Assembly: GCF_000515415.1 (NCBI RefSeq)
Contig: NZ_KI911783.1
Location: forward strand, 6,125,831-6,189,830
DNA from: Bradyrhizobium sp. WSM1417
Lineage (GTDB): Bacteria > Pseudomonadota > Alphaproteobacteria > Rhizobiales > Xanthobacteraceae
Direction of reading: 5' to 3'
DNA: 64,000 nucleotides
Part shown: piece after piece, positions 46,729-55,551 of the stretch
Numbering within the stretch: the stretch's first letter is position 1
Layout: every line of letters begins with the position of its first letter
The notes under the pieces: model-generated
Databases searched by the model: none
Told to the model about the DNA's origin: nothing
The model's input: the letters and a program-made list of their open reading frames with translations, nothing else
Position numbers and translations under genes: made by a program

Positions 46729-47445
46729 TTAGTGGGCCGCCGCCCCTGCGACGCCGAGGTGGCGCTCGAGGACCGACGGGTCGGCCTTCAGCGCGGCGCT
46801 CGGGGCGTCGTGGACGATCGTTCCGCGCTCCAATATCACAACACGGTCGGCCAGCCCCAGAATCTTTTGGGCATTCTGCTCGACGATAATCGAGCAGATG
46901 CCGCCCGCCCGGGTGATGGTCCCGATCGCCTTCAAGAGCTCCTCGACGATGATGGGGGCAAGGCCCTCGGTCGGCTCGTCAAGGAGAAGCACTTTCGGAT
47001 TGAGGGTCAGCGCGCGGCCGATCGCCAGCATCTGCTGCTCGCCGCCGGAGAGCTGGTTGCCAAAATTGCTCCGCCGCTCCTTCAGCCGCGGGAACATCTC
47101 GTAGACCCTCTCGACAGTCCAGGGACCGGGCTGGGCCACTGCGGACATGTTCTCCTCCACCGTGAGCGAGCGGAAGATGTTACGCTCCTGCGGCACCCAG
47201 CCGATCCCGGCGCGCGCCCGCTGGTCCGGCCGCAAAGTCGTGACGTCGGTGCCGGCCAGCCCGACGGTGCCGGAGAAGCGACGGGTGACGCCGACGATCG
47301 AGTTGATCAGCGTGGTCTTGCCGGTGCCGTTGCGCCCCAACAGCGCCAGCACCTGGCCCTCGGCGAGACGCAGGGACATGTTGGGCAGCACCACGGCCTC
47401 GCCGTAACCGGCGCGAAGGGAGTCGATCGCGAGCAGGTCAGACAT
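46729..47445 (-). CDS. HAAT ABC transporter ATPase, LivF type
   Basis: A 238-residue ATPase: Walker A LLGRNGTGKTTL, signature LSGGEQQMLAIGRAL, Walker B VLLLDEPTEGLAP and the switch His region IIVEQNAQ. The EQ-N-A version after the Walker B and the short length mark the LivF subfamily. The ATG overlaps the end of the LivG-type gene by 8 bases, coupling translation. Energises the importer whose binding protein is encoded at 50263-51453. Confidence 0.93.
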   Translation of the reverse strand: MSDLLAIDSLRAGYGEAVVLPNMSLRLAEGQVLALLGRNGTGKTTLINSIVGVTRRFSGTVGLAGTDVTTLRPDQRARAGIGWVPQERNIFRSLTVEENMSAVAQPGPWTVERVYEMFPRLKERRSNFGNQLSGGEQQMLAIGRALTLNPKVLLLDEPTEGLAPIIVEELLKAIGTITRAGGICSIIVEQNAQKILGLADRVVILERGTIVHDAPSAALKADPSVLERHLGVAGAAAH

Positions 47446-48193
47446 TGACCGCCTCCTCGCCGAGATAGACCGCCTTGACCTGCGGGTCGCGCGCGACCTG
47501 CTCGGGCGGGCCCTCGGTGAGCAGCGCACCGGAGACCAGAACAGAAATGCGGTCGGCGAAGGAGAACACGAGGTCCATGTCGTGCTCGATCAGCAGCACC
47601 GTGACGTCGCGCGGCAGGCTGCCTACGACGGCGAGAATGTCATGGCGCTCGCTCTCGGGCACGCCGGCGGCGGGCTCGTCCAGCAGCAGCACGCGCGGCT
47701 TGGCGGCGATCGCGACCGCGATCTCGAGCAGGCGCTGCTTGCCGTAAGGCAGCGTCACGGTCTGCTCGTTCATGACGTCGAGCAGGTGGAAACGCCTCAG
47801 GAGGTCCGCGATCTCGCCATTGACGTCGCTGCGCGTGCCCATCCGCCGCCACCAGTCGCCGCCATGACCGAGGCGCTCGGAGACAGCGAGACCGATGGTC
47901 TCGAGCGGGGTCAGGTCGGGATAGAGTTGGTTGATCTGGAAGGTACGGGACAAGCCGCGCAACACGCGCTTGTGCACGGGCAGATCGGTGATGTCCTGGC
48001 CTTCGAGCAGGATACGGCCCGAGTTCGGCTTGAGCACGCCGGTCAGCTGGTTGATGACCGTGGTCTTGCCGGCGCCGTTCGGGCCGATCAGCGCGTGGCG
48101 GGCGCCTTGTTCGATTTTGAGCGACAAGTCGCGGGTGACGCGCAGACCACCGAACTGCTTTTCGAGATTCTGGGTTTCGAGCGCGATGGTCAT
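47438..48193 (-). CDS. HAAT ABC transporter ATPase, LivG type
   Basis: A 251-residue ATPase with Walker A LIGPNGAGKTTVI, Walker B VLLLDEPAAGVPESE and the LivG-specific insert around LGHGGDWWRRMG. The signature is degenerate (LPYGKQRLLEIAVA), which is normal for LivG partners. It overlaps the LivM-type stop by four bases. Together with the LivF-type subunit it forms the heterodimeric motor. Confidence 0.93.
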   Translation of the reverse strand: MTIALETQNLEKQFGGLRVTRDLSLKIEQGARHALIGPNGAGKTTVINQLTGVLKPNSGRILLEGQDITDLPVHKRVLRGLSRTFQINQLYPDLTPLETIGLAVSERLGHGGDWWRRMGTRSDVNGEIADLLRRFHLLDVMNEQTVTLPYGKQRLLEIAVAIAAKPRVLLLDEPAAGVPESERHDILAVVGSLPRDVTVLLIEHDMDLVFSFADRISVLVSGALLTEGPPEQVARDPQVKAVYLGEEAVNV

Positions 48194-49218
48194 GCATCGC
48201 TTTCCGGCACGGCGACGACGGCCTTGCGCCCGGCTATCTGCTTGATGACCAGATTGGGCACATACAGCATCCAGCGATGCAGGCGCTGGCGGCCGACCAG
48301 GACAATCACGACCAGCACGAGGCCGATCCAGAACTGCCAGTATTGCGGGGTGATGGTGGAGAACAACTCCTGCAGCATGCGGAACAGCACCGCGCCGATC
48401 AGCCCGCCATAGAGATAGCCGGTGCCGCCGATGACGAGCACCAGCATCAGGTCAGCCGAGCGCTCGAAGGCGAACACGTCGAGCGAGGCGATCGCGGTGG
48501 TCTGGGTGAACAGTGCGCCTGCGATGCCGGCATAGAACGCCGCGAGCGTGTAGATCGCAATCAGGCGGCGGTTGACGGGAATGCCGATCGCGGCCGCGCG
48601 CACTGGATTGTTCTTGATCGCCCGCAACGACAGCCCGAACGGCGAATGCACGACGCGGCGGGCGAACAGGAACAACAAAAACAGAACGGCGAGCGAATAG
48701 AAGAAGCCGGTCTTGCCGAACATGTCGAACGGGATCTCACCGAAAATCGGCTGCATCTCGATACCCTGCAGGCCGTCGGTGCCGCCGGTGATGTTGGAGA
48801 AGCGTTCGGCCAGCGCCTCCAGCAGCAGCGCGATGCCGAGCGTGACCATCAGCCGAGTCAGGTCGACGCCGCGGATCACCAGGAAGCTGGTGGCGAAGCC
48901 GAGCACCATCGCGACAAGGCCGGCGACGACAAGCGCAAGTACGGGCTCGTTGATGATCCCGTGCAGCGCAAGAAGCCCGGCGGCGTAAGCACCGACGCCG
49001 AAGAAGGCGGCATGGCCGAGCGAGACGATGCCGGCATAGCCGAGGACCAGATCGAGCGACATCGCAAACAGCGCCAGCCGCAGGATATCCGTCATGATCA
49101 AATAACGCGTGGGAAATACGAAGCCGCAGGCCAGCACGATCAGCCAGAAAGCGGCCTCGCCATAATGCCAGCGTGCCTGGCGCTGGGCGTGATAGCCGAC
49201 GTCGGAGGAGGCGCTCAT
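48190..49218 (-). CDS. HAAT ABC transporter permease, LivM type
   Basis: A 342-residue permease with 8-10 membrane segments. Recognisable LivM strings are LDLVLGYAGIVSLGHAAFFG near residue 55, RAIKNNPVRAAAIGIPVNR near 195 (the ATPase-coupling loop) and LMLVLVIGGTGYLYGGLIGA. The frame stays open far upstream through the next gene, so the start was set at MSASSDVGYHAQ, eight bases from the LivH-type stop. Confidence 0.92.
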   Translation of the reverse strand: MSASSDVGYHAQRQARWHYGEAAFWLIVLACGFVFPTRYLIMTDILRLALFAMSLDLVLGYAGIVSLGHAAFFGVGAYAAGLLALHGIINEPVLALVVAGLVAMVLGFATSFLVIRGVDLTRLMVTLGIALLLEALAERFSNITGGTDGLQGIEMQPIFGEIPFDMFGKTGFFYSLAVLFLLFLFARRVVHSPFGLSLRAIKNNPVRAAAIGIPVNRRLIAIYTLAAFYAGIAGALFTQTTAIASLDVFAFERSADLMLVLVIGGTGYLYGGLIGAVLFRMLQELFSTITPQYWQFWIGLVLVVIVLVGRQRLHRWMLYVPNLVIKQIAGRKAVVAVPESDA

Positions 49219-49226
49219 CGGCGAAC

Positions 49227-50096
49227 TCAACGCGCGGCCGTGCGGCCGAACAGACCGTTCGGGCGCCAGATCAGGATCACGATCATCATGGTGTAGATCA
49301 CGAAAGGTCCCATCTTCGGAACGTAATATTTGCCGGCGACGTCGCCGATGCCGAGCAGCAGCGAGGCCAGAAACGGGCCGGTGATCGAGGACGAGCCGCC
49401 GACGGTGACCACGATCAGGAAGTAGATCATGAACTTCAGCGGAAAGTACGGGTCGAGGCCGAGGATCTCGGCGCTCAGCGCGCCGCCGAGACCGGCCAGG
49501 CCGCAGCCAAAAGCAAATGTGAAGGCGAACACCTGCGGCACGTTGATGCCGAGACCACTCGCGGCGCGGGGATCGTCGACCGCGGCACGCAGGCGGCTGC
49601 CGAACCGCGTCTTCGCGAGCACCATCTGGAGAGCAATGGTGAGCAGTCCGCAGATCACGATGATCATCAGCCGGTAACGGCCGATGCCGACGCCGAACAC
49701 GTCGAACTGGCCCTGGAGCGCAGCCGGCAAGTTGATGAAGACCCGCGAGGAGCCCTGGATGTAATCGACGGCCGCGACCGACATGAACGTGAGGCCGATC
49801 GTGAACAGCACCTGGTCGAGATGGCTGCGCGCATAGAGGTTTCGGTACAGCGTGCGCTCGAGCACGATGCCGATCGCGGCAGAGGAGACGAAGGCAAGCG
49901 GCAACGCAGCGAAGAATGGCCAGCCCATCCGGTTGACCAGCACCATGCAGACATAGCCGCCGGCCATGGCGAAAGCGCCATGGGCAAGATTGACGAAGTT
50001 CATCAAGCCGAGCGTGACCGCGAGCCCGCAAGCCAGCACGAACAGCAGCATGCCGTAGGCAACGCCATCGAACAGGTTGGTGAGGATTGAGGTCAT
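49227..50096 (-). CDS. HAAT ABC transporter permease, LivH type
   Basis: A 289-residue permease of the LivH group: YGMLLFVLACGLAVTLGLMN at the start, FVNLAHGAFAMAGGY and the coupling segment RAAVDDPRAASGLGINVPQ. Start MTSILTNLFDG is used; the longer frame runs into the palindromic repeat upstream and encodes repeat-derived residues. It follows the binding-protein gene after a 166-base gap that holds the repeat. Confidence 0.92.
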   Translation of the reverse strand: MTSILTNLFDGVAYGMLLFVLACGLAVTLGLMNFVNLAHGAFAMAGGYVCMVLVNRMGWPFFAALPLAFVSSAAIGIVLERTLYRNLYARSHLDQVLFTIGLTFMSVAAVDYIQGSSRVFINLPAALQGQFDVFGVGIGRYRLMIIVICGLLTIALQMVLAKTRFGSRLRAAVDDPRAASGLGINVPQVFAFTFAFGCGLAGLGGALSAEILGLDPYFPLKFMIYFLIVVTVGGSSSITGPFLASLLLGIGDVAGKYYVPKMGPFVIYTMMIVILIWRPNGLFGRTAAR

Positions 50097-50117
50097 CGTC
50101 TCAGCTTGGAGTTGGGC

Positions 50118-50197
50118 GTCATGGCCGGGCTTGTCCCGGCCATCCACGTTCCTGGTTCGGCTCTCGCGTGGATGCCCGGGTCAAGCCCGGGCATGAC
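50118..50197. repeat. Palindromic repeat between binding-protein and permease genes
   Basis: Outer arms gtcatg / catgac; inner hairpins gccgggcttgtcccggc and gcccgggtcaagcccgggc, with ccacg / cgtgg between. It sits 66 bases downstream of the stop of the solute-binding-protein gene and 22 bases before the next start, the classic REP position that protects an upstream mRNA segment. Confidence 0.8.
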
Positions 50198-50262
50198 GAG
50201 AGTGGCGGGCGAGATCCCCGATGCGTGCTAATGCGCGCTCGGGGATGACGCGCTTTCGCGCG

Positions 50263-51453
50263 TCACTTCTTGGTTTTGCCGAGATCCTTGACGGCCTCGA
50301 AGGTCGCGAACTCGACGTTGTAGAGCTCGCCGTCGACCTTCTCGACCTTCCGGATGTAGATGTTCTGCACGATGTCGCGGGTCTCGGGGTCGATCGAGAT
50401 CGGGCCGCGCGGGCTCTCCCACTTCTGGCCCTTCATGGCTTCGACCAGCTTGGTGCCGTCGGTGTCGCCATTGGTCTTCTTCAGCGCTTCGTAGATCAGG
50501 TGAATGCCGTCATAGCCGCTCACCGCCATGAAGCCCGGCCGGTTTCCGTACGCCTTCTTGTAGGCCGCGACGAAATCCTTATTCATCTGCGAGGGATGCG
50601 CCGCGGAATAGAGGTGAGCGGTGACCGTGCCCAGCACGGCGTCGCCCATATTGTTGAGGAGGTCGTCGTCGGTCACGTCACCCGGTCCGATCACCTTGAT
50701 GCCCGCCTTGTCGAGTCCGCGTTCGGCATACTGCTTCATGAAGTTGCCGCCCTGGCCGGCCGGCACGAACACGAAGATCGCGTCAGGCTTGGCATCCTTC
50801 ATACGCTGGAGGAACGGTGCGAAATCGGGATTGGCAAGCGGCGTCTTCACCTCTTCGACCACCTCGCCGCCACCGGCGGTGAAGTTCTGCTTGAAGAAGT
50901 TGAGCGCGTCATTGCCCGGCGCATAGTCCGAGGTCAGGGTCGCCACCTTCTTGATGCCGTTTTTCACCGCCCAGTCGGCGATGATGGTCGAGGACTGCGC
51001 CAGCGTGAAGCTGGTCCGCACGATATAGGGCGAGCGCTCGGTGATGATGGAGGTGCCGGCCGCCATCACGACTTCCGGGATCTTGGCTTGCGTGGCCAGC
51101 GGCGCCGCCGCGAGCGCGGCCGGCGTCACGCCGAAGCCGGCGATGAAATGGACCTTGTCGTTGACAATCAGCTCCTGCGCGGCAGTCTTGGTCTTGTCCG
51201 GAATCGCAGCATCGTCCTTGAGGATGATCTCGATTTTCTTGCCGGCGACGGTGTCGCCCTTCTGCTGCATGTAGAGCTTGATCGCGTTCTCGATCTGCTT
51301 GCCGGTCGAGGCCTGGCCGCCGGTCATCGGCAGGATCAGGCCGACCTTGACGCTGTCCTCGGCCTTGGCCGGAGCGATGGCAGCGAGGCCCGCGATGGCG
51401 GTAGCTGCTGCGGCCCAAATAGTCCTACGAGACAGTTTTTTGCGTTCGAACAT
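50263..51453 (-). CDS. HAAT ABC transporter substrate-binding protein (LivK type)
   Basis: A 396-residue periplasmic binding protein of the Leu/Ile/Val-amide family. Signal peptide about 1-31, with a twin-arginine-like KLSRRTIW before the hydrophobic stretch, so Tat export is possible. The mature start VKVGLILPMTGGQASTGKQI is the standard family motif. Ligand not predictable; the MetE-like gene at the operon end hints at a sulfur- or methyl-containing solute. ATG preceded by a strong ribosome site (aggggaggg). First gene of the operon. Confidence 0.92.
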   Translation of the reverse strand: MFERKKLSRRTIWAAAATAIAGLAAIAPAKAEDSVKVGLILPMTGGQASTGKQIENAIKLYMQQKGDTVAGKKIEIILKDDAAIPDKTKTAAQELIVNDKVHFIAGFGVTPAALAAAPLATQAKIPEVVMAAGTSIITERSPYIVRTSFTLAQSSTIIADWAVKNGIKKVATLTSDYAPGNDALNFFKQNFTAGGGEVVEEVKTPLANPDFAPFLQRMKDAKPDAIFVFVPAGQGGNFMKQYAERGLDKAGIKVIGPGDVTDDDLLNNMGDAVLGTVTAHLYSAAHPSQMNKDFVAAYKKAYGNRPGFMAVSGYDGIHLIYEALKKTNGDTDGTKLVEAMKGQKWESPRGPISIDPETRDIVQNIYIRKVEKVDGELYNVEFATFEAVKDLGKTKK

Positions 51454-51964
51454 CAGATGTCCCTCCCCTTCATTCCTGATCTCTTGTGCGCCGGACCGAG
51501 TGCCCGGTCCTTGCCTTAAGTCGAGCTCACGCACGCGTGATGTCGCGCGCAACATGGCGTCTTCCGCGCCCTTATTGTCAATCGGACGTTTGGCGACCAT
51601 TCGGCGCAAGCCAAGCGTTCCGATTGCCGTCGGCCAGAAGCGATATCGGGTCACGTCCGGCATCGTGACTGCGATCGCTTTCTTTTGTACAATTGTACAA
51701 AATTAATGGACCTGTCAACGAAAAAGCCCCCTCTCCGACCGAGCGACTTTGTCGCGAGCCCTTGCCGCAGTCTAGAAACGCTGCCAGCCGGGTGCATGGA
51801 GGATTTCGTCTTTTGTTTGCAGAATCTGAACATCGGCAGGGCTGGGTCGATACACTCCGGTATCAAATTACCTACCTCGAATAAGTCTATTTTACCTGTT
51901 GAAGGCTACTCTCCCGACGACAGCCTGACCTGGCGTCCAACACGACTGACCTCGCCTCCGTACA
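51454..51964. other. Gene-free divergent region with a perfect palindrome
   Basis: About 510 bases between the binding-protein gene and the lipoprotein gene. It holds the palindrome at 51683-51702, an adjacent AT-rich stretch, and otherwise no convincing gene; short open frames on both strands lack ribosome sites and coding bias. Part of it must be the leader and promoter of the transporter operon. Confidence 0.6.
51683..51702. promoter_or_regulatory. Perfect 20-bp palindrome, candidate operator
   Basis: ttttgtacaa followed at once by its reverse complement ttgtacaaaa, in an AT-rich island of a GC-rich region. The form (TTGTACAA centre repeated) is like sites of GntR- or LacI-type regulators (inference). 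It is 230 bases upstream of the binding-protein ATG and 263 bases upstream of the lipoprotein gene, so it could control either. Confidence 0.6.
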
Positions 51965-52249
51965 ATGCCCAGATCCGCCCGTCCCCTCCTGATCCTCCTC
52001 GCGCTCTCCGCGGGCCTGTCCGGCTGCGGCACCGTCAACGAAAAGCTCTCGTCCGGCATGGGCGACTACGTCCCGCAATGGGCCGGCGGCTTGCCGGCGG
52101 ACGCCCCGCCGCGGGCGGGCACGCCGCAATACGATGCCTTCATGAAGGAGCGCGAGCGCAAGCGGCTGATGCCGGCAGCGGATCGGGAAAAGGAAGAGCA
52201 GGCGCAGAAGAGCGCAACGGGCTCGGCGTCCGGCACGGCGGTACGTTAA
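51965..52249 (+). CDS. Small lipoprotein, function unknown
   Basis: A 94-residue protein with a lipoprotein signal peptide: MPRSARPLLILLALSAGLSG and the lipobox Cys right after (LSGC at 18-21). The mature part is charged and Pro/Ala-rich (PQWAGGLPADAPPRAGTPQY, then KERERKRLMPAADREKEEQ) with no known domain. It is likely anchored to an envelope membrane. No ribosome site stands out, but the signal and lipobox are convincing. It is convergent with purU. Confidence 0.75.
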   Translation: MPRSARPLLILLALSAGLSGCGTVNEKLSSGMGDYVPQWAGGLPADAPPRAGTPQYDAFMKERERKRLMPAADREKEEQAQKSATGSASGTAVR

Positions 52250-52288
52250 GTCGTGCCCCTCGACGCTTGCGGCGAGAGGTGAGGCAAA

Positions 52289-53152
52289 TCAATCCACGAA
52301 CACCACGGTCTTGCGGCCGTTGAGGATGACGCGGTCGTTGAGATGGTAGCGGATCGCGCGCGCCAGCACGCGGCGCTCGATGTCGCGGCCCTTGCGGACG
52401 AGATCCTCAGGCGTGTCCCGATGGCTGATGCGCTCGACGTCCTGGTCGATGATCGGGCCCTCGTCGAGGTCGCGCGTGACGTAATGCGCGGTGGCCCCGA
52501 TCAGCTTGACGCCACGCTCATGGGCCTGGTGATAGGGTTTTGCGCCTTTGAAACCCGGCAGGAACGAGTGATGGATGTTGATGCAGCGTCCCGACAGATT
52601 TGCCGAGAGGTCGTCGGACAATATCTGCATATAGCGGGCAAGCACGACGAGATCGGTCCCGGTCTTGGCGACGAGATCGAGGATCTGCGCCTCCTGCTCG
52701 CGCTTGGTCTCTCTCGTAACAGGCAGATAGTGGAACGGAACCCCGCCGAAATCGAGCCCGTCATAGACTTCGCGCGGATGGTTGGAGACGATTGCGGCCA
52801 AAGTCATCGGCAGCTCGCCGGTCCGCCAGCGATAGAGGATGTCGACCAGGCAGTGATCGGACTTCGACACCAGCAGCATCACCTTGCGATGCGCGGCCCG
52901 ATCGCGCATCTGCCATTCCATGCCGAAACGCTCGGCGATTGCGGCAAAGCCGGTCTGGAGCGCCGACAGCTCCACGGCGAGATCGGCGGCGGTGAACACC
53001 ACCCGCATGAAGAACTTGTTGGTCTCGGTGTCGTCGAACTGTTGGGCGTCGAGGATGTTCTGTCCGGAATTCGCCAGGAAGGTCGACACCGCCGAGACGA
53101 TGCCGGGACGATCCGGACAGGACAGGGTCAGGACATATTGATGATCGGGCAT
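52289..53152 (-). CDS. purU: Formyltetrahydrofolate deformylase
   Basis: A 287-residue enzyme that hydrolyses 10-formyl-THF to formate and THF. An N-terminal ACT domain (residues about 5-85, [20 protein letters not shown]) is followed by a formyltransferase-fold catalytic domain with the N-H-D triad N192, H194 ([11 protein letters not shown]) and D230 ([10 protein letters not shown]). Length and architecture are normal for PurU. It balances one-carbon folate pools, in keeping with the methyl-cycle genes elsewhere in the window. Confidence 0.95.
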   Translation of the reverse strand: MPDHQYVLTLSCPDRPGIVSAVSTFLANSGQNILDAQQFDDTETNKFFMRVVFTAADLAVELSALQTGFAAIAERFGMEWQMRDRAAHRKVMLLVSKSDHCLVDILYRWRTGELPMTLAAIVSNHPREVYDGLDFGGVPFHYLPVTRETKREQEAQILDLVAKTGTDLVVLARYMQILSDDLSANLSGRCINIHHSFLPGFKGAKPYHQAHERGVKLIGATAHYVTRDLDEGPIIDQDVERISHRDTPEDLVRKGRDIERRVLARAIRYHLNDRVILNGRKTVVFVD

Positions 53153-53309
53153 GGTCTTTGAAACAATGGGCCTTGATGAAGGTTTGGGCAGCGGCAGCGG
53201 AACGAGCCGCGATTTGCGCCCTGCTCTATCACCGACCCCACCCTTGCGCCAATCCCGACCGTGGAGTCAGGATGAACGCACCATTGCTTTGACTGACCGG
53301 AGTAGGCTC

Positions 53310-54152
53310 ATGGCCGACCGCTTGAACGGCACCCGCATCCTGATCCTGGAAACGCGCGAGGAGGCGCAGTTTTCGAAGCTGCTGGCCGAGCAAGGCGCCG
53401 AGGTCGTGCAATGCCCGATGTTCACCATCCAGGATGCACCGGACCCCGCCCCGGTCGAGGCCTGGATCCGGCGCGCCATCGACAAGCCCTTCGACGACCT
53501 CGTGTTGATGACCGGCGAAGGGCTGCGGCGGATCATGAAGCTCGCCATCGCGCGAGGGCTCGACCAGGCTCTCATGGCGGCGCTTGCCAGATCAAGAAAA
53601 TTCACCCGCGGCCCCAAGCCCGGCAAGGCACTGCGCGAAATCGGACTCGAGGCGCAGCAGACCACGGACAAGCCGACCACCGAGGGCGTGATCGAGATGC
53701 TCGCCAAGCTCGATCTGAAGGGGCACCGCCTCGGCCTTCAGCTCTATCCCGACAAGGATCACAATGCGCTGACCGATGCGCTTGCCGCGCAAGGTGCCGA
53801 GGTCGATGCCGTGCTACCTTATGCTTACGATTCCAAGGCGGCGGATGCCAACATCGTCACCGCGATCGACGACATGGCCGAAGGGCGAATCGATTCGATC
53901 GCGCTGACCAATCTTGGCCAGGTCCGCCGGCTCATCGAAGCTGCGAGAGCCCATGGCAGCGAGGCGAAGCTGCGCGCGGGCCTCGAGCGGACGCTGATCG
54001 CGTCGGTCGGGCCGGCGGTCTCGGGCGAGCTCACCGCGCATGGTTTGCGCACAGACGTCTCGCCTGCCGATGAAGCCTACTTCATGCGGCCGCTGATCTC
54101 GGCGATGGCCACTGCGCTCCTGGAGCGGAAATCGAGAACCGCTGCGAGCTAG
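53310..54152 (+). CDS. Uroporphyrinogen-III synthase-like (HemD) protein
   Basis: A 280-residue protein with the HemD fold: NGTRILILETREEAQFSKLL at the start, LVLMTGEGLRRIMKLAIARG in the first domain, TTEGVIEMLAKLDLKGHRLG near 120 and IDSIALTNLGQVRRLIEAAR in the second, where the family has weak but regular conservation. It would close hydroxymethylbilane to uroporphyrinogen III. No haem or cobalamin gene is adjacent, and HemD assignments rest on low identity, so a paralogue with another role is possible. Start MADRLNGTR chosen; the frame opens 53 codons upstream. Confidence 0.8.
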   Translation: MADRLNGTRILILETREEAQFSKLLAEQGAEVVQCPMFTIQDAPDPAPVEAWIRRAIDKPFDDLVLMTGEGLRRIMKLAIARGLDQALMAALARSRKFTRGPKPGKALREIGLEAQQTTDKPTTEGVIEMLAKLDLKGHRLGLQLYPDKDHNALTDALAAQGAEVDAVLPYAYDSKAADANIVTAIDDMAEGRIDSIALTNLGQVRRLIEAARAHGSEAKLRAGLERTLIASVGPAVSGELTAHGLRTDVSPADEAYFMRPLISAMATALLERKSRTAAS

Positions 54153-54275
54153 GAGCAGAGCGCGGGAGCGGCCTGCAGCTGCCCCCGATTGACACAAGCG
54201 TCACCGGCGCTACGGTCTCGCACAGAAGAAGAAACAACAAGGCAAGGGAATCGCCGTGATACGCGCCATCGCGCC

Positions 54276-55538
54276 TTGAGCACACCCGCACGCCCCTCCG
54301 CGCTCGCGCCGTTTCGTATCCGCAATTATCGTTTCCAGTGGCCGTCCGATCTGCTCACCTCCTGGGCATTCGAGATCGAGACGCTGGTGCTCGGCTGGTA
54401 CATCATGGTCGAGACCGGCTCAGTGCTGCTGCTCACCGTGCTTGCATCGCTCCAGTTCGTCGGGACATTGGTGGCGCCGGTGTTCGGCATGATCGGCGAC
54501 CGCATGGGTCATCGCGATCTCCTGGTCGCGATGCGTCTTGCCTATATGGTGCTCGCGTCGACCATCATGACTCTGGCACTGACCGGTCACCTGACCCCGC
54601 CAGGCGTCATGATCATCGTCGCAATCATGGGCCTGATTCGCCCTTCGGACCTCGGCGTTCGCGGCGCGCTGCTTGCCGAGATCATGCCGGCCGAGCAACT
54701 GGTGGGCGCCATCAGCGTTGCGCGCACGACCCAGGACAGCGCGCGCATCGCCGGCGCATTGACAGGCGCCGGACTGTTCGCGGTCCTCGGCATTGGCCTC
54801 GTTTACGTGGTGATCGTCTGCCTCTATTTCGTGGCCGCGCTGCTCATGCTCTGCCTGACCCGGCCGGAACGGACCATTGCCACAACTGATCTTCCGGCAG
54901 ACAGCCGCGCTGTTTCGAGATTGCTGGGCGATTTGAAGGAAGGGATCGTCTACGCCTGGAATGGACCGGGAATGCGCGCGGCGCTGTGCGTCGCCTTCCT
55001 CGCCAACCTGACCGCATTTCCCTTCACCGGCGGATTGCTGCCCTACATCGCACGGGACATCTTTCATACCGACCAGACCGGCCTCGGTTATCTCTCCGCG
55101 AGCTTCGCCGTCGGCTCGCTGATCGGCTCCATCACGCTCAGCCTCGTCAGCGGAGTGCGCATTGCCCGGCTCCTGATCGGCGCGACGCTGGCCTGGTACG
55201 CCATGCTGCTGGTGTTCGTCGAGATCAGGACCATGCCGGTGGCGATGGCCTGCCTTGTGCTCGCCGGCATCGCCCAGAGCATGTCGATGATATCGGCTGC
55301 CGTGATCCTGATGCGGACGGCCAGCGCACATCTTCGCGGCCGCGTCATGGGCGTGCGCATGATGGTGATCTACGGCCTGCCGATCGGGCTCCTCGCGGCC
55401 GGCAGCCTGATCGACATCATCGGCTATACCGCGACGGGCTCGCTCTATGCCGTCTCGGGGTTCATCGCAATGATGGCGATCGCCGTGCGCTGGCGTGCCG
55501 ACCTCTGGCCGGTGCACGCCCCCGCCAATACGCGATGA
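54276..55538 (+). CDS. MFS transporter
   Basis: A membrane protein of about 420 residues with 10-12 hydrophobic segments in two halves, including FGMIGDRMGHRDLLVAMRLA (the MFS loop 2-3 motif) and SAHLRGRVMGVRMMVIYGLP. It resembles the enterobactin-exporter-like/DHA3 group. Substrate unknown. The start is uncertain: I use TTG 54276 (STPARPSALAPFRIRNYRFQ) because similarity in type begins there; ATG 54189 would add 29 residues. Convergent with the Crp/Fnr gene, 13 bases apart. Confidence 0.8.
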   Translation: MSTPARPSALAPFRIRNYRFQWPSDLLTSWAFEIETLVLGWYIMVETGSVLLLTVLASLQFVGTLVAPVFGMIGDRMGHRDLLVAMRLAYMVLASTIMTLALTGHLTPPGVMIIVAIMGLIRPSDLGVRGALLAEIMPAEQLVGAISVARTTQDSARIAGALTGAGLFAVLGIGLVYVVIVCLYFVAALLMLCLTRPERTIATTDLPADSRAVSRLLGDLKEGIVYAWNGPGMRAALCVAFLANLTAFPFTGGLLPYIARDIFHTDQTGLGYLSASFAVGSLIGSITLSLVSGVRIARLLIGATLAWYAMLLVFVEIRTMPVAMACLVLAGIAQSMSMISAAVILMRTASAHLRGRVMGVRMMVIYGLPIGLLAAGSLIDIIGYTATGSLYAVSGFIAMMAIAVRWRADLWPVHAPANTR

Positions 55539-55551
55539 CGAACGAGGAACT

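Noticed and set aside
48190..50031. 613-codon frame covering LivM- and LivH-type genes
   Set aside because: Only its 3' part is LivM; the upstream part is a frame-shadow of the LivH gene.
53151..53309. N-terminal extension of the HemD-like protein
   Set aside because: Low-complexity Ser/Pro/Arg residues overlapping the purU start; the family begins at MADRLNG.
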